64,000 nt of DNA. It comes from Thermasporomyces sp040195635 (GTDB taxonomy: Bacteria; Actinomycetota; Actinomycetes; Propionibacteriales; Actinopolymorphaceae). Location of the stretch: contig NZ_JBEFTX010000001.1 in NCBI RefSeq assembly GCF_040195635.1, forward strand, positions 124,001-188,000, in the 5' to 3' direction. Numbering within the stretch: position 1 is the first letter of the stretch; each line of letters opens with the position of its first letter. Both the position numbers and the translations under genes were made by a program. The notes under the pieces were generated by a model that saw only the letters and a list, made by a program, of their open reading frames with translations, had not been told where the DNA came from and did no database searches. This document shows positions 1-8,303 of this stretch, one piece after another.

Positions 1-70
1 CCCAGGTGTGAGAGCCGCCGCCGATCAGCTAAAGTGCTCTGCGCGCCCAAGAACACATGTGAGCGCGCAC

Positions 71-143
71 GCGGACGTAGCGCAGCTGGTAGCGCATCAC
101 CTTGCCAAGGTGAGGGTCGCGGGTTCGAATCCCGTCGTCCGCT
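71..143 (+). tRNA. tRNA-Gly (anticodon GCC)
   Basis: The seven-base acceptor arms gcggacg and cgtccgc pair fully. The anticodon loop ttgccaa carries GCC, and the T arm contains gggttcgaatccc. The 3' CCA is not encoded; the discriminator base is T. It is the first of three closely spaced tRNA genes on this strand, probably one transcript. Confidence 0.96.
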
Positions 144-205
144 CGGAGCGGGCCTGAGGTCGTCTGGGGTGATCCCCCAGGACCGCACGCCGCAGGTCTG
201 TCATC

Positions 206-276
206 GGTGGAGTGGCCGAGAGGCGAGGCAACGGCCTGCAAAGCCGTGTACACGGGTTCAAATCCCGTCTCCACCT
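206..276 (+). tRNA. tRNA-Cys (anticodon GCA)
   Basis: Acceptor arms ggtggag and ctccacc pair fully, the anticodon loop ctgcaaa gives GCA, and the T arm is cgggttcaaatcccg. The discriminator base is T (U in RNA), as expected for cysteine tRNA. CCA is not encoded. Confidence 0.96.
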
Positions 277-293
277 CGAAAGCTTGGTGACGA

Positions 294-365
<72 letters not shown>

Positions 366-676
366 CCCCGTTTGCGCAGGTCAGAGGCCCTATGCGGAAT
401 CCGGCGCACGTCTGCCAGGGGCTCCGCGATGCCTCCAAAGTGGAAAACTGCGTGACGCGCGGCCACAGAACGGGTCACCCTCCCCGTGCACCTGCTCCCG
501 GAACTGGGCAGATGTCGGGTTTGCCGAAAATGCCTCTGGTGAGAGCGAGGCGCCACCGACGCGCCGCGGCGCGCGGCCGCCCCTGCGGGCCGCCTCAAGG
601 GGCAGTTGTCACAAGAGGCTCGAACCGCCTGGGGCAACCCTTGTGACTTCCACGTCGATCGTGTTCAGGAGTTGCG
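366..676. other. Intergenic stretch between tRNA cluster and GH127 gene
   Basis: About 310 bases with no convincing gene: the open frames here are short and arginine-rich, as expected from non-coding GC-rich DNA. The only ordered element seen is the inverted repeat at 608-647, listed separately. No integrase or duplicated tRNA 3' end was seen, so there is no sign that the tRNA-Val end is used as an attachment site. Confidence 0.6.
608..647 (+). promoter_or_regulatory. Inverted repeat, candidate operator of GH127 gene
   Basis: gtcacaag (608-615) and cttgtgac (640-647) form a perfect 8-bp inverted repeat with a 24-base spacer, ending 29 bases before the start codon. The left arm lies in a smaller dyad, ttgtcacaa. 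Position and symmetry suggest a binding site for a sugar-responsive repressor, but no cognate regulator is adjacent and this is inference. Confidence 0.35.
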
Positions 677-2725
677 ATGGCTGCACTGCCGTATGCCGAG
701 TATGGGTCTGTTCCGCTGTCCGATGTCCGGGCGCAAGGTTGGCTGTTGGAGTTTCTCCAGCGTCAGTGCGCTGGGATCACAGGGCACCCACAGGCGAGCG
801 GCTATCCCCTGGATCGTACGTTCTGGGACAACCCGTCACGGCTGCCGGATGTGGCCGACCCGGCGATGGTGTGGTGGCCGTACGAACAGACGGCGTACTG
901 GGTGGACGGCGCGCTCAAGGCCGGCTTCCTGGCCGGTGACGAGACCGTCCATCGCATGGCGTTGGCGCAGGTCGAGGGGGCAATCGCGACCGCCGCGCCA
1001 GATGGCTTCGTCGGGCCGGAACTGTTCCGTACCGGCAACCGGTGGCCGTACGCCGTCTTCTTCCGGGCGGTTCTCGCCCAGTACGGCATGACTGGTGATC
1101 GACGACTCCTCGATGCGCTGGTATCCCACTACCGGAGCACACCGCACCCGATGGATTCCCGCCGCGACGTCTCCGGCGTCGAGATCCTCCTCGCCCTCTA
1201 CGCCGAGACTCGCGAGCCCGACCTTCTCCAGATGGCGACCGAGTTGTACGAGCGGTTCAACTGCGAGGCGACGGACCACAACGTCGACTTGTCCCTGGCC
1301 GGCATGGGCTCGGACCGACCCGTCACGACACATGGCGTCGCGTTCAACGAGATCGCGAAGCTCGGCGCGCTGATGTACGCGGCCACCGGTGAGCGCGACA
1401 GCCTCGACGCCACGGTGCATGCGTACGCCAAAGTCGAAGGCGCCCATCTGCTGGCCGACGGGTTGCACTCCGCCTCGGAAGCCATGTGCGGGAACGACCC
1501 GCTCGCGTCCCACGAGACCTGCACCATCACGGACTACACCTGGTCGCTTGGACACCTGTTACAGATCACCGGAGATTCCCGTTACGCCGACCGGCTCGAA
1601 CGGGTGATCTTCAATGCCCTTCCCGGCGCCCTGATGAAGGACTTCACGGCGTTGCAGTACTTCTCGTGCCCCAACCAGGTGATCGCCACCTACGCCAGCA
1701 ACCACAACTCGATGTCTCGCGGTGACAACCGGATGGCGTACCGCCCGGGACACCCGGTGCAGTGCTGTACCGGCAACGTGCAGCGCGCTCTGCCGAACTA
1801 CGTCGAGCGCATGTGGATGCGCCGCGCTGGCGACCGCGACGGCAGGGTCGATGAGATCGTCGCCGCGCTCCTCGGCCCGAGCCGGATCGAGGCGCGGCTA
1901 ACCGATACACCGGTGACGATCGAGGAGCACACGCGGTACCCATTCGAGCCCGCCATCGGCTTCACGCTCACCCCGGCCCGTCCGGTCCGTTTTGCGTTCA
2001 CCCTGCGCATACCTGGATGGTGCCGGGAACCGGTCGTGACGGTCAACGACCGGCCGATCGCCGAGACCCCGGCCCAGGGGGGCTTCTGCCGGATCGAGCG
2101 CGAATGGCACCCGGGCGACCGAGTCGACCTGACGCTTCCCTTCGAACTGGTGGCGAAACGCTGGCCAGGCGGAGGAGTCAGTCTCGAACTCGGGCCGCTG
2201 ACGCTCAGTCATCCGATCTCGGCACCGCTCACGGTCGACACCGAGGATGATTGGGAGCGGACGCCGCAGGAGTTCCGCCTCGCCGGGCCGCAACGGAGGC
2301 TACCCGGGTTTCCCGCGTACACGCTCATTCCCGAGAGCCCGTGGGCGTACGCTCTGGCGATCGACGAGACATCGCCGCCCGACATGGCCGACGTCGACGT
2401 GGTGTGGAGCGAGAGCACCGGGTTTCCGCTGGACGTGGACACCCCAGCAGTGCGGGTCGTCGTGCCAGCCCGACGCGTTCAGGGTTGGTCCCTGGTCGAG
2501 ACCGACCGGGTGTCACGCTCGCTGCCGTCGTTCGCCAATGGCCGATTCCGCATGGTCGAGCACGAAGTCACCGGACAGTTCACCCTGACCCCGCCCCTAC
2601 CCGAGCCCGACACCCTTCCGGACCGGCTATCGGAGGACGTCGAACGGATCGAGTTGGTGCCACTGGGCAACACCCTCCTGCGACTTACCGTCTTTCCCAC
2701 CGCGGAACCGCCGGAGAACCGGTAA
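677..2725 (+). CDS. GH127-family beta-L-arabinofuranosidase-like glycoside hydrolase
   Basis: A 682-aa protein of the GH127 (former DUF1680) family, whose characterised members release L-arabinofuranose from plant glycans or glycoproteins. The start is supported by aggag five to six bases upstream. Family hallmarks are visible: an HETC motif near residue 280, in the stretch where GH127 enzymes carry the acid/base Glu, and the paired cysteines C363-C364 in QCCTGN, corresponding to the nucleophile and zinc-binding Cys pair of the family. An alpha-barrel-like N-terminal two thirds is followed by beta-rich sequence. No signal peptide is evident, so it probably acts in the cytoplasm on imported oligosaccharides. 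No sugar transporter is adjacent. Exact specificity within GH127/GH146 cannot be told. Confidence 0.85.
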   Translation: MAALPYAEYGSVPLSDVRAQGWLLEFLQRQCAGITGHPQASGYPLDRTFWDNPSRLPDVADPAMVWWPYEQTAYWVDGALKAGFLAGDETVHRMALAQVEGAIATAAPDGFVGPELFRTGNRWPYAVFFRAVLAQYGMTGDRRLLDALVSHYRSTPHPMDSRRDVSGVEILLALYAETREPDLLQMATELYERFNCEATDHNVDLSLAGMGSDRPVTTHGVAFNEIAKLGALMYAATGERDSLDATVHAYAKVEGAHLLADGLHSASEAMCGNDPLASHETCTITDYTWSLGHLLQITGDSRYADRLERVIFNALPGALMKDFTALQYFSCPNQVIATYASNHNSMSRGDNRMAYRPGHPVQCCTGNVQRALPNYVERMWMRRAGDRDGRVDEIVAALLGPSRIEARLTDTPVTIEEHTRYPFEPAIGFTLTPARPVRFAFTLRIPGWCREPVVTVNDRPIAETPAQGGFCRIEREWHPGDRVDLTLPFELVAKRWPGGGVSLELGPLTLSHPISAPLTVDTEDDWERTPQEFRLAGPQRRLPGFPAYTLIPESPWAYALAIDETSPPDMADVDVVWSESTGFPLDVDTPAVRVVVPARRVQGWSLVETDRVSRSLPSFANGRFRMVEHEVTGQFTLTPPLPEPDTLPDRLSEDVERIELVPLGNTLLRLTVFPTAEPPENR

Positions 2726-2853
2726 GCCCCCGCGCTACCCAGAGGTTGTGATTCGCGCCACCGGGCCGGGCGGGCCACGTGGGTGCGGGGTGGTGCGCAC
2801 CTTGTGCGGCTTCTGGACGTCTGACTCGCTGCGCTACCTCACGTCGCCTGGGC

Positions 2854-2872
2854 TAAGGTTAGGCGTACCTAA
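2854..2872 (+). promoter_or_regulatory. Iron box (IdeR/DtxR-type operator)
   Basis: taaggttaggcgtacctaa matches 16 of 19 positions of the DtxR/IdeR consensus ttaggttaggctaacctaa. It lies 28 bases upstream of the iron-importer start, so a ferrous-iron-loaded repressor would be expected to shut off the three-gene ABC operon. Confidence 0.85.
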
Positions 2873-2899
2873 TCCTCGGACTGTCCTTGGAGCGCACCG

Positions 2900-3928
2900 A
2901 TGCGGCATCGGCTAGGGCTGCCGGCTGCTATTGCCGGGCTCGGCCTCATCCTCGCCGCCGGGCTGGCGGCCTGTGGCGGCGAGAACGCGGTCGACGACAG
3001 CAAGCTCGTCATCTACTCCGGACGCCAGGAGGACCTCGTCGGCCCGCTCATCGAGCGGTTCGAGGAGAGCACGGGGATCGAGACGTCCGTGCGGTACGGC
3101 AACACCGCCCAGCTGGCCGCCCAGATCCTGGAGGAAGGCGACCGCACGCCGGCCGACGTCTACTTCTCCCAGGACGGGGGCGCGCTCGGTGCGTTGGCCA
3201 AGGGCGAACGGCTCGCCCGCTTGTCGCAAGGTGTCCTTGACAGGATTCCCGAGCGGTACCGCTCTGCCGACGGGACGTGGATCGGCACGTCTGGCCGGGC
3301 CCGCGTCATCGTCTATGACCCTGACCAGCTGAGCCCGGACGAGATACCGGACAGCGTGATGGAGCTCACCGACCCGCGCTGGACGGGCAAGATCGGCATC
3401 TCGCCGAGCAACGCGTCGTTCGAGGCCTTCGTCACGGCGATGCGGGTCATGGAGGGCGAGGACGTCACCCGCGAGTGGCTGGAAGGGATCAAGGCCAACG
3501 ACGTCCAGACGTTCGACAACAACATCCTGGTCCTCAACGCCGCGGAGGACGGCCTGATCGCCCTGGGCCTGATCAACCACTACTACTGGTACGAACAGGT
3601 CGCCGAGGAAGGACTCGAGGCCGTGCCGGCCCGGCTGAAGTTCCTCGACAACGAGGACCCGGGCGCGCTCGTCAACGTCGCGGGCGCGGGTGTCCTGCGT
3701 GGGGCCGACCATGCCGGTGAGGCGCGGAAGTTCGTGGACTTCCTGGTCTCGCCGCAGGCGCAGAGGTACTTCGCCACAGAGACGAAGGAGTACCCACTGA
3801 TCGAGGGCGTGCCCGCCGTCGAGGACCTCCCGCCGTTGGACAGCCTGAACAGCCCGGACATCGACCTGTCCGACCTCGACACGCTGGAGCACACGCTGCG
3901 GATGATCGAGGACGCCGGACTGACGTGA
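2900..3928 (+). CDS. Fe(III) ABC transporter substrate-binding lipoprotein
   Basis: 342 aa. An N-terminal signal ends in the lipobox LAAC (Cys25), so the mature protein should be lipid-anchored outside the membrane. The fold is that of FbpA/FutA ferric-ion binding proteins: LVIYSGRQE near residue 36, and the tyrosine-rich HYYWYEQ at 227-233, equivalent to the Tyr pair that binds Fe(III) in this family. It is first of three overlapping genes (GTGA overlap with the permease) behind an iron box. Thiamine or sulfate binding would be alternatives for the wider fold, but the Tyr motif plus iron box favour iron. Confidence 0.9.
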   Translation: MRHRLGLPAAIAGLGLILAAGLAACGGENAVDDSKLVIYSGRQEDLVGPLIERFEESTGIETSVRYGNTAQLAAQILEEGDRTPADVYFSQDGGALGALAKGERLARLSQGVLDRIPERYRSADGTWIGTSGRARVIVYDPDQLSPDEIPDSVMELTDPRWTGKIGISPSNASFEAFVTAMRVMEGEDVTREWLEGIKANDVQTFDNNILVLNAAEDGLIALGLINHYYWYEQVAEEGLEAVPARLKFLDNEDPGALVNVAGAGVLRGADHAGEARKFVDFLVSPQAQRYFATETKEYPLIEGVPAVEDLPPLDSLNSPDIDLSDLDTLEHTLRMIEDAGLT

Positions 3929-5514
3929 CCACCGCGGCACCCGCGCGGAGCGCGACACGACCAGGGCGGCCCGCCGGTCAGAGGGACCGCCCGCCGCTCG
4001 TTCTCCTCGTGCCCGCGCTGATCGCGGCCGCGGTGGCGCTGCTCCCGTTGCTCTACCTCGCCGTCCGCGCGTCCGAGCAGGGCCTCGGCACGGTCGTCGA
4101 CGTTCTCGCCCGCGAACGCACCCTGCTCCTCGTCGTCCGCAGCCTCGTCCTGGCCGCCACCGTCAGCGGTCTCGCCCTGGTCCTCGGTGTCAGCCTCGCG
4201 TGGCTCGTCGCCCGCACCAGGCTGCCCGGTCGGCGCTTCTGGGGAGTGGTGCTCGCCCTGCCGCTCGCGGTGCCATCGTACGTCGCCGCGTTCGCCTGGC
4301 TGTCGCTCCTGCCGCGCTTCGGTGGCCTCGCCGGTGCGACCCTGGTCCTCGGGCTGGCCTGCTATCCGTACGTCTACCTCCCGGTGCTGTCGGCGTTCGA
4401 ACGGATGGATCCCGCACACGAGGAGGTGTCCCGCTCGCTCGGACTCGGGCCGGTCCGGACGTTCGTGGCGGTGACGCTCCGGGAGGTCCGGCCGGCCGCG
4501 GCCGCCGGTGTGCTGCTCGTGATGCTGTACGTCCTGTCCGACTTCGGTGCGGTCGCGATCCTGCGCTACGACGTATTCGCCCGGGTCATCTACACGTCGT
4601 ACCGGTCGAGCTTCGACCCCACGCCGGCCGCGATCCTCGGCTGCCTGCTGGTGGTTCTCACCGTAGTGATCGTCTGGGGCGAGAACCGCGCCAGGGGCCG
4701 CGCCGGCTATGCCCGGGTGGGCGGGGGCGTCGCGCGATACCGGGAGCGGGTGACCTTCGGGTGGCGGCGTGCGCTGCCCGCGGTGTTGTGGTGCGGCGCG
4801 GTGGCCGGCGTCGGGGTCGGCGTGCCGTTCGCGGCCCTTGCGTACTGGCTGGTAGGCGGGCGGTCGGCCGGTCTCGGACTCGACGAACTGGTCCCCGCGA
4901 TGCTCACCACGCTCGGCGTCTCGGCGCTGGGCGCGCTGGTGACGGTCGCCCTCGCGGTGCCTGTCGGCGTGGTGGCCGCGCGGTATCGGGGGCGGGTCGG
5001 ACGGCTGCTCGAGCAGGCGGCGTTCGTCCCGCACGCCCTGCCCGGAATCGTCCTCGCGCTGTCGCTCGTGTTTTTGTCGGTCCGTTACCTGTACCCGCTC
5101 TACCAGCGGCTTCCGGTGCTCGTCCTCGCCTACGCCGTGTTGTTCCTGCCCCTCGCCGTGGGTGCGGTGCGGGCGTCGGTCGCGCAGTCACCACCGGTGC
5201 TCGAGGAGGTCGCGCGCTCGCTCGGCCGCAGGCCGCTCGACGTACTACGGCACATCACCCTCCCCCTGGCCGCGCCCGGGGTTGCCGCGGGCGCCGCTCT
5301 CGTCTTCCTCACCTGTATGAAGGAACTGCCCGCGACGTTGCTGCTCCGGCCGACCGGGTTGGAGACGCTCGCGACAGAGCTGTGGGGACGTACGGAGACG
5401 GGTGCGTACGCGGCAGCCGCACCCTACGCGGCAGCCCTCGTCCTGCTCGCGGCGCTGCCGACGTTCGTCCTGGGCCGGCGCTGGGGAGCACTACGCGAGG
5501 AGGCCGGTCCATGA
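3925..5514 (+). CDS. Fe(III) ABC transporter permease, two fused permease domains
   Basis: 529 aa, GTG start overlapping the binding-protein stop as GTGA. It is a very hydrophobic FbpB-type permease made of two homologous halves, each with an EAA-type cytoplasmic loop (EEVSRSLGLG in the first half, EEVARSLGRR in the second) that docks on the ATPase. It would form the membrane channel for iron taken from the lipoprotein. Length and duplicated architecture are normal for the family. The gene ends in an ATGA overlap with the ATPase gene, so the three subunits are likely translationally coupled. Confidence 0.9.
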   Translation: MTTAAPARSATRPGRPAGQRDRPPLVLLVPALIAAAVALLPLLYLAVRASEQGLGTVVDVLARERTLLLVVRSLVLAATVSGLALVLGVSLAWLVARTRLPGRRFWGVVLALPLAVPSYVAAFAWLSLLPRFGGLAGATLVLGLACYPYVYLPVLSAFERMDPAHEEVSRSLGLGPVRTFVAVTLREVRPAAAAGVLLVMLYVLSDFGAVAILRYDVFARVIYTSYRSSFDPTPAAILGCLLVVLTVVIVWGENRARGRAGYARVGGGVARYRERVTFGWRRALPAVLWCGAVAGVGVGVPFAALAYWLVGGRSAGLGLDELVPAMLTTLGVSALGALVTVALAVPVGVVAARYRGRVGRLLEQAAFVPHALPGIVLALSLVFLSVRYLYPLYQRLPVLVLAYAVLFLPLAVGAVRASVAQSPPVLEEVARSLGRRPLDVLRHITLPLAAPGVAAGAALVFLTCMKELPATLLLRPTGLETLATELWGRTETGAYAAAAPYAAALVLLAALPTFVLGRRWGALREEAGP

Positions 5515-6554
5515 GCGAGCTCACCGTGCGTGGAGTCGCCAAGAGCTTCGGTGACGCCACCGTCCTGCGGGGCGTGGATCTCACCGTCGGCAAGGGCACC
5601 CTCGCCGCCGTGCTCGGCCCGTCGGGGTGCGGCAAGACCACGCTGCTCCGGATCATCGCCGGCTTCTGCCGCCAGGACGCCGGAGAGGTGCTGCTCGACG
5701 GACGTGTCGTCGCGGGGCCCGCCGGTGTCGAGCCACCGGAGCGGCGGCGCATCGGAGTGGTGCCTCAGGAGGGTGCGCTGTTCCCGCATCTGTCCGTCGG
5801 CCGCAATGTGGCGTTCGGACTCCCCCGCGGTCGCCGGCGAACGGCGCGGGTGCCGGAGATGCTCGACCTCGTCGGTCTCGGCGGCTATGCCGAACGCATG
5901 CCCCACGAGCTGTCCGGCGGCCAGCAACAGCGGGTCGCGCTGGCCAGGGCCCTGGCACCGGAGCCCGCCCTCGTCCTGCTCGATGAGCCCTTCGCCGCGC
6001 TCGACAGCGCACTCCGCGCGACAGTGCGCAGTGACGTCCGCGCCGCGCTGCATGCGGCCGGTGCCACCGCGGTGCTCGTCACCCACGACCAGCAGGAGGC
6101 GCTCTCGATGGCCGACCTGGTGGCCGTGCTCCGCGACGGCCGCGTGGTGCAGGCGGCACCGCCGGCAGGCATCTACCGGGAACCGGGTGATGTGGAGGTG
6201 GCGACGTTCGTGGGCGAGGCGAACGTCCTCGATGCCGTGCTGCGCGACGGCCGGGTCGCCGACAGTCCGCTCGGCGAGGTGACCGTGCGCCGATCCCTCC
6301 CGTCGGGCCCCGGAGTCGTCGTCATCCGGCCGGAGCAGGTCAGGATGGAGGCCGCCGGCCACGGTGTCGCCGCCGAGGTCAGCGGCGGGGAGTACTACGG
6401 TCATGACGCGCTGGTGCGGCTCTCCGTACGCCAGGACGGCGGGACGCCGGTTCAGGTGACCGCCCGCGTCCAGGGGGCGCCCGCACCACCTGTGGGTGCC
6501 GAGGTCGGGCTGGTCGTGGTCGGCGAGGCGGAGTTCTTCCCCACCGACCACTGA
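5511..6554 (+). CDS. Fe(III) ABC transporter ATP-binding protein
   Basis: 347 aa, ATG overlapping the permease stop (ATGA). Walker A GPSGCGKTT begins at residue 36, the signature LSGGQQQ at 135, and Walker B LVLLDEP near 155, followed by the H-loop VTHDQQEA. The C-terminal 120 residues look like a TOBE-type regulatory domain. It powers the permease encoded just upstream. A much longer open frame runs through from 4200, but its first part is only the alternate frame of the permease; the ABC sequence begins at this ATG. Confidence 0.9.
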   Translation: MSELTVRGVAKSFGDATVLRGVDLTVGKGTLAAVLGPSGCGKTTLLRIIAGFCRQDAGEVLLDGRVVAGPAGVEPPERRRIGVVPQEGALFPHLSVGRNVAFGLPRGRRRTARVPEMLDLVGLGGYAERMPHELSGGQQQRVALARALAPEPALVLLDEPFAALDSALRATVRSDVRAALHAAGATAVLVTHDQQEALSMADLVAVLRDGRVVQAAPPAGIYREPGDVEVATFVGEANVLDAVLRDGRVADSPLGEVTVRRSLPSGPGVVVIRPEQVRMEAAGHGVAAEVSGGEYYGHDALVRLSVRQDGGTPVQVTARVQGAPAPPVGAEVGLVVVGEAEFFPTDH

Positions 6555-6565
6555 CGCCATGGCCG

Positions 6566-6586
6566 GTGCTGGACCCCGGCCAGCAC
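6566..6586 (+). terminator. Candidate hairpin terminator of iron importer operon
   Basis: gtgctgg and ccagcac form a 7-bp perfect stem with a 7-base loop, 12 bases after the ATPase stop. There is no U-tract, which is common in actinobacteria. It sits between convergent genes. Confidence 0.4.
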
Positions 6587-6623
6587 ATCGCATGCGGTGC
6601 TGACTGGCGCCCGTACAGCCTGC

Positions 6624-6788
6624 CTACTCGCTGGCGGAGCCGGAGCCCGAACCGGACCCCGAACCGGACCCGGAACCCGAACCTGACCCGCTTCCGGACC
6701 CGTCGTCGTTGCAGCCGGCGAGACCCAGCGTGCCGGTGAGGGCGAGCGCCGCGATCACGGCGCCCAGCCGGCGACTCATGCGTTCCAT
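6624..6788 (-). CDS. Tiny lipoprotein with Gly-Ser repeat tail
   Basis: A 54-aa gene. Residues 1-25 form a short basic n-region (MERMSRR), a hydrophobic core and the lipobox LAGC (Cys26). After Cys-Asn-Asp-Asp come eleven consecutive Gly-Ser pairs and a final ASE. ggaagga sits about 8 bases before the ATG. The mature product would be a lipid-anchored flexible peptide of about 29 residues, and it has no recognisable domain. It is the third gene of a minus-strand run after the epimerase and the GT-C-like protein, separated from the latter by a 60-base repeat region. Synonymous codons in the repeat vary (ggg/gga/ggt/ggc, tcc/agc/tca/tcg), which argues for selection on the peptide rather than recent slippage. 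Function unknown. Confidence 0.65.
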   Translation of the reverse strand: MERMSRRLGAVIAALALTGTLGLAGCNDDGSGSGSGSGSGSGSGSGSGSGSASE

Positions 6789-6803
6789 CCTGATCGTCCT
6801 TCC

Positions 6804-6862
6804 TCTCGTACTGCGGGCTCATCTCTCAGACACATCTCGTACTGCGGCTCATCTCGTACTGG
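6804..6862. repeat. Short direct repeats between lipoprotein and membrane-protein genes
   Basis: tctcgtactgcgg(g)ctcatctc occurs at 6804-6825 and 6835-6855, and a third partial copy (tctcgtactg) begins at 6852 inside the 3' end of the membrane-protein gene. The repeats fill the gap before the lipoprotein gene. They may be a local duplication of the membrane-protein gene's 3' end. Confidence 0.6.
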
Positions 6863-8303
6863 CCGTGAGTGCTGCCGCGTCCTCGTCCTCGTGGGACGTC
6901 TCGTCGTGTACCGCCTCGGCGTTCTCGCGCCGCCTCGCCTGCGACCATCCGGCCGCGGCCAGGCAGACAAGGACCGCGCACCAGATCAGGTGACCGATCC
7001 AGAAATGTGACCAGCCCGCGCGGTAGTCCGGCAGGAACACGCGAAGGATCTGGTACGCCGGGTTGTCGACGCCTTCGAAGTGCGCCACCCAGGTGATCTC
7101 GCCCGCCCACCCGTCGACCAGCAGGGTCACCAGGGCGAGGACACCGACGAGTCCGGGGACGCCGGCCACCACCCGGACACCGACCGGGGACCTGCCCAGC
7201 CACCACAGCACCGTGACAAGAGCCAGTGGCAGGACGACGACGACCTGCCTGCCGGGCCACCAGAACCCGTTCATGGTGAGCGCGACGTACGTCGCCACCA
7301 GCCAGCCGGCGGCCAGCGGTACGGCCAGGGCGGCCCATCCCCGGGGACGGACGGCCAGGAGCGCACCGAGGGCGGCCACGGCGAGCAACCATGCCGGTTG
7401 CCACGCGGCCAGGCCGTACGCCTGGTCGGTGAACAGGCTGACGAGTCGCAGGCTGCGGCCCACGTAGTCGGGGGCGACGCCGACGACGCTGAACTCGCCC
7501 GTGTCCACGAAGTGGTCACCGCTCGCGTAGACGGTCCAGCCACCCCAGATCGCCTGATGGGCGGCCAGGTAGGTGATCCCGGAGACCAGCAGTCCTCCCG
7601 TCAGACCGAGCACCGCCTGCCGCCGCCGCGCCAGCACCAGCCGGGCCAGCGCGACCAGTACCAGCGCAGCCGCGACGGGTGCGTACTTCACTCCGAGCCA
7701 CGGCAGCGCGGTCACGGCGAGCACCAGTACGACCAGACCTCGGGTACCGAGCCGGCCGGTCAGTGCCGCGACCGCCACCACCACCGCGAGTGCGGCCGGG
7801 AGCTCCGGGTACACCTGCTGGCCGTACACGGCGAGCGGTGGCGACGCGAACGCCACCGCCACACCGGAGGTCGCCAGACCGAGCGGCACCTGGAACCGGC
7901 GTACGGCAGTCCAGACCGAAAGGGCAGCGGCGGCACCGGCGACCGCTGAAAGGGCCGCCTTGGCAGCGAGGAACCCGCCGAGTCTCATCGGCACCGCCAG
8001 CAACACCGGCAGGAGCGGGTCATGCGGACTGAGCTCCCGCCCGTCCTCCAGCGGCGCCGTCTGCGTGGGTAGGTCGTCGTGGAAGTACGCCCGCCACCTC
8101 TCGGCCGCGAGTTCGTCGGAGATGTCGAGGTCGCCGTCCTCGGCCAGCGAGAGCGCGGTCAGGAGGTACTGCGGCTCGTCGACGGCCGCATGGCCGCCCC
8201 GGGTGGCGTGGACACCGATCCCGAGCAACGCGGCCGTCATGGCCACGACGAAGACAACCACCATCGCCCAGGCGAGGGGAGGCGGCGGCGCGGGGCGGGT
8301 CAC
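6849..8303 (-). CDS. Polytopic membrane protein, GT-C glycosyltransferase-like
   Basis: 484 aa from a GTG start whose GTGA overlaps the epimerase stop. An upstream extension of the open frame lies inside the epimerase gene and is not needed. The protein has an N-terminal hydrophobic segment, then a loop with VDEPQYLLTALSLAEDGD: an acidic motif in the first outer loop is the hallmark of GT-C enzymes, which move sugars from lipid carriers on the outer face of the membrane. Many further hydrophobic segments follow, and a charged tail rich in Glu/Asp/His ends the protein. Coupling with the epimerase suggests it uses the sugar made or modified there. The exact family (GT39/GT83-like or other) is not resolved. 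Confidence 0.7.
   Translation of the reverse strand: MTRPAPPPPLAWAMVVVFVVAMTAALLGIGVHATRGGHAAVDEPQYLLTALSLAEDGDLDISDELAAERWRAYFHDDLPTQTAPLEDGRELSPHDPLLPVLLAVPMRLGGFLAAKAALSAVAGAAAALSVWTAVRRFQVPLGLATSGVAVAFASPPLAVYGQQVYPELPAALAVVVAVAALTGRLGTRGLVVLVLAVTALPWLGVKYAPVAAALVLVALARLVLARRRQAVLGLTGGLLVSGITYLAAHQAIWGGWTVYASGDHFVDTGEFSVVGVAPDYVGRSLRLVSLFTDQAYGLAAWQPAWLLAVAALGALLAVRPRGWAALAVPLAAGWLVATYVALTMNGFWWPGRQVVVVLPLALVTVLWWLGRSPVGVRVVAGVPGLVGVLALVTLLVDGWAGEITWVAHFEGVDNPAYQILRVFLPDYRAGWSHFWIGHLIWCAVLVCLAAAGWSQARRRENAEAVHDETSHEDEDAAALTASTR

Noticed and set aside
4200..6554. A 784-residue open frame on the plus strand
   Set aside because: Its first 437 codons are the alternate frame of the permease; only the part from 5511 is the ATPase.
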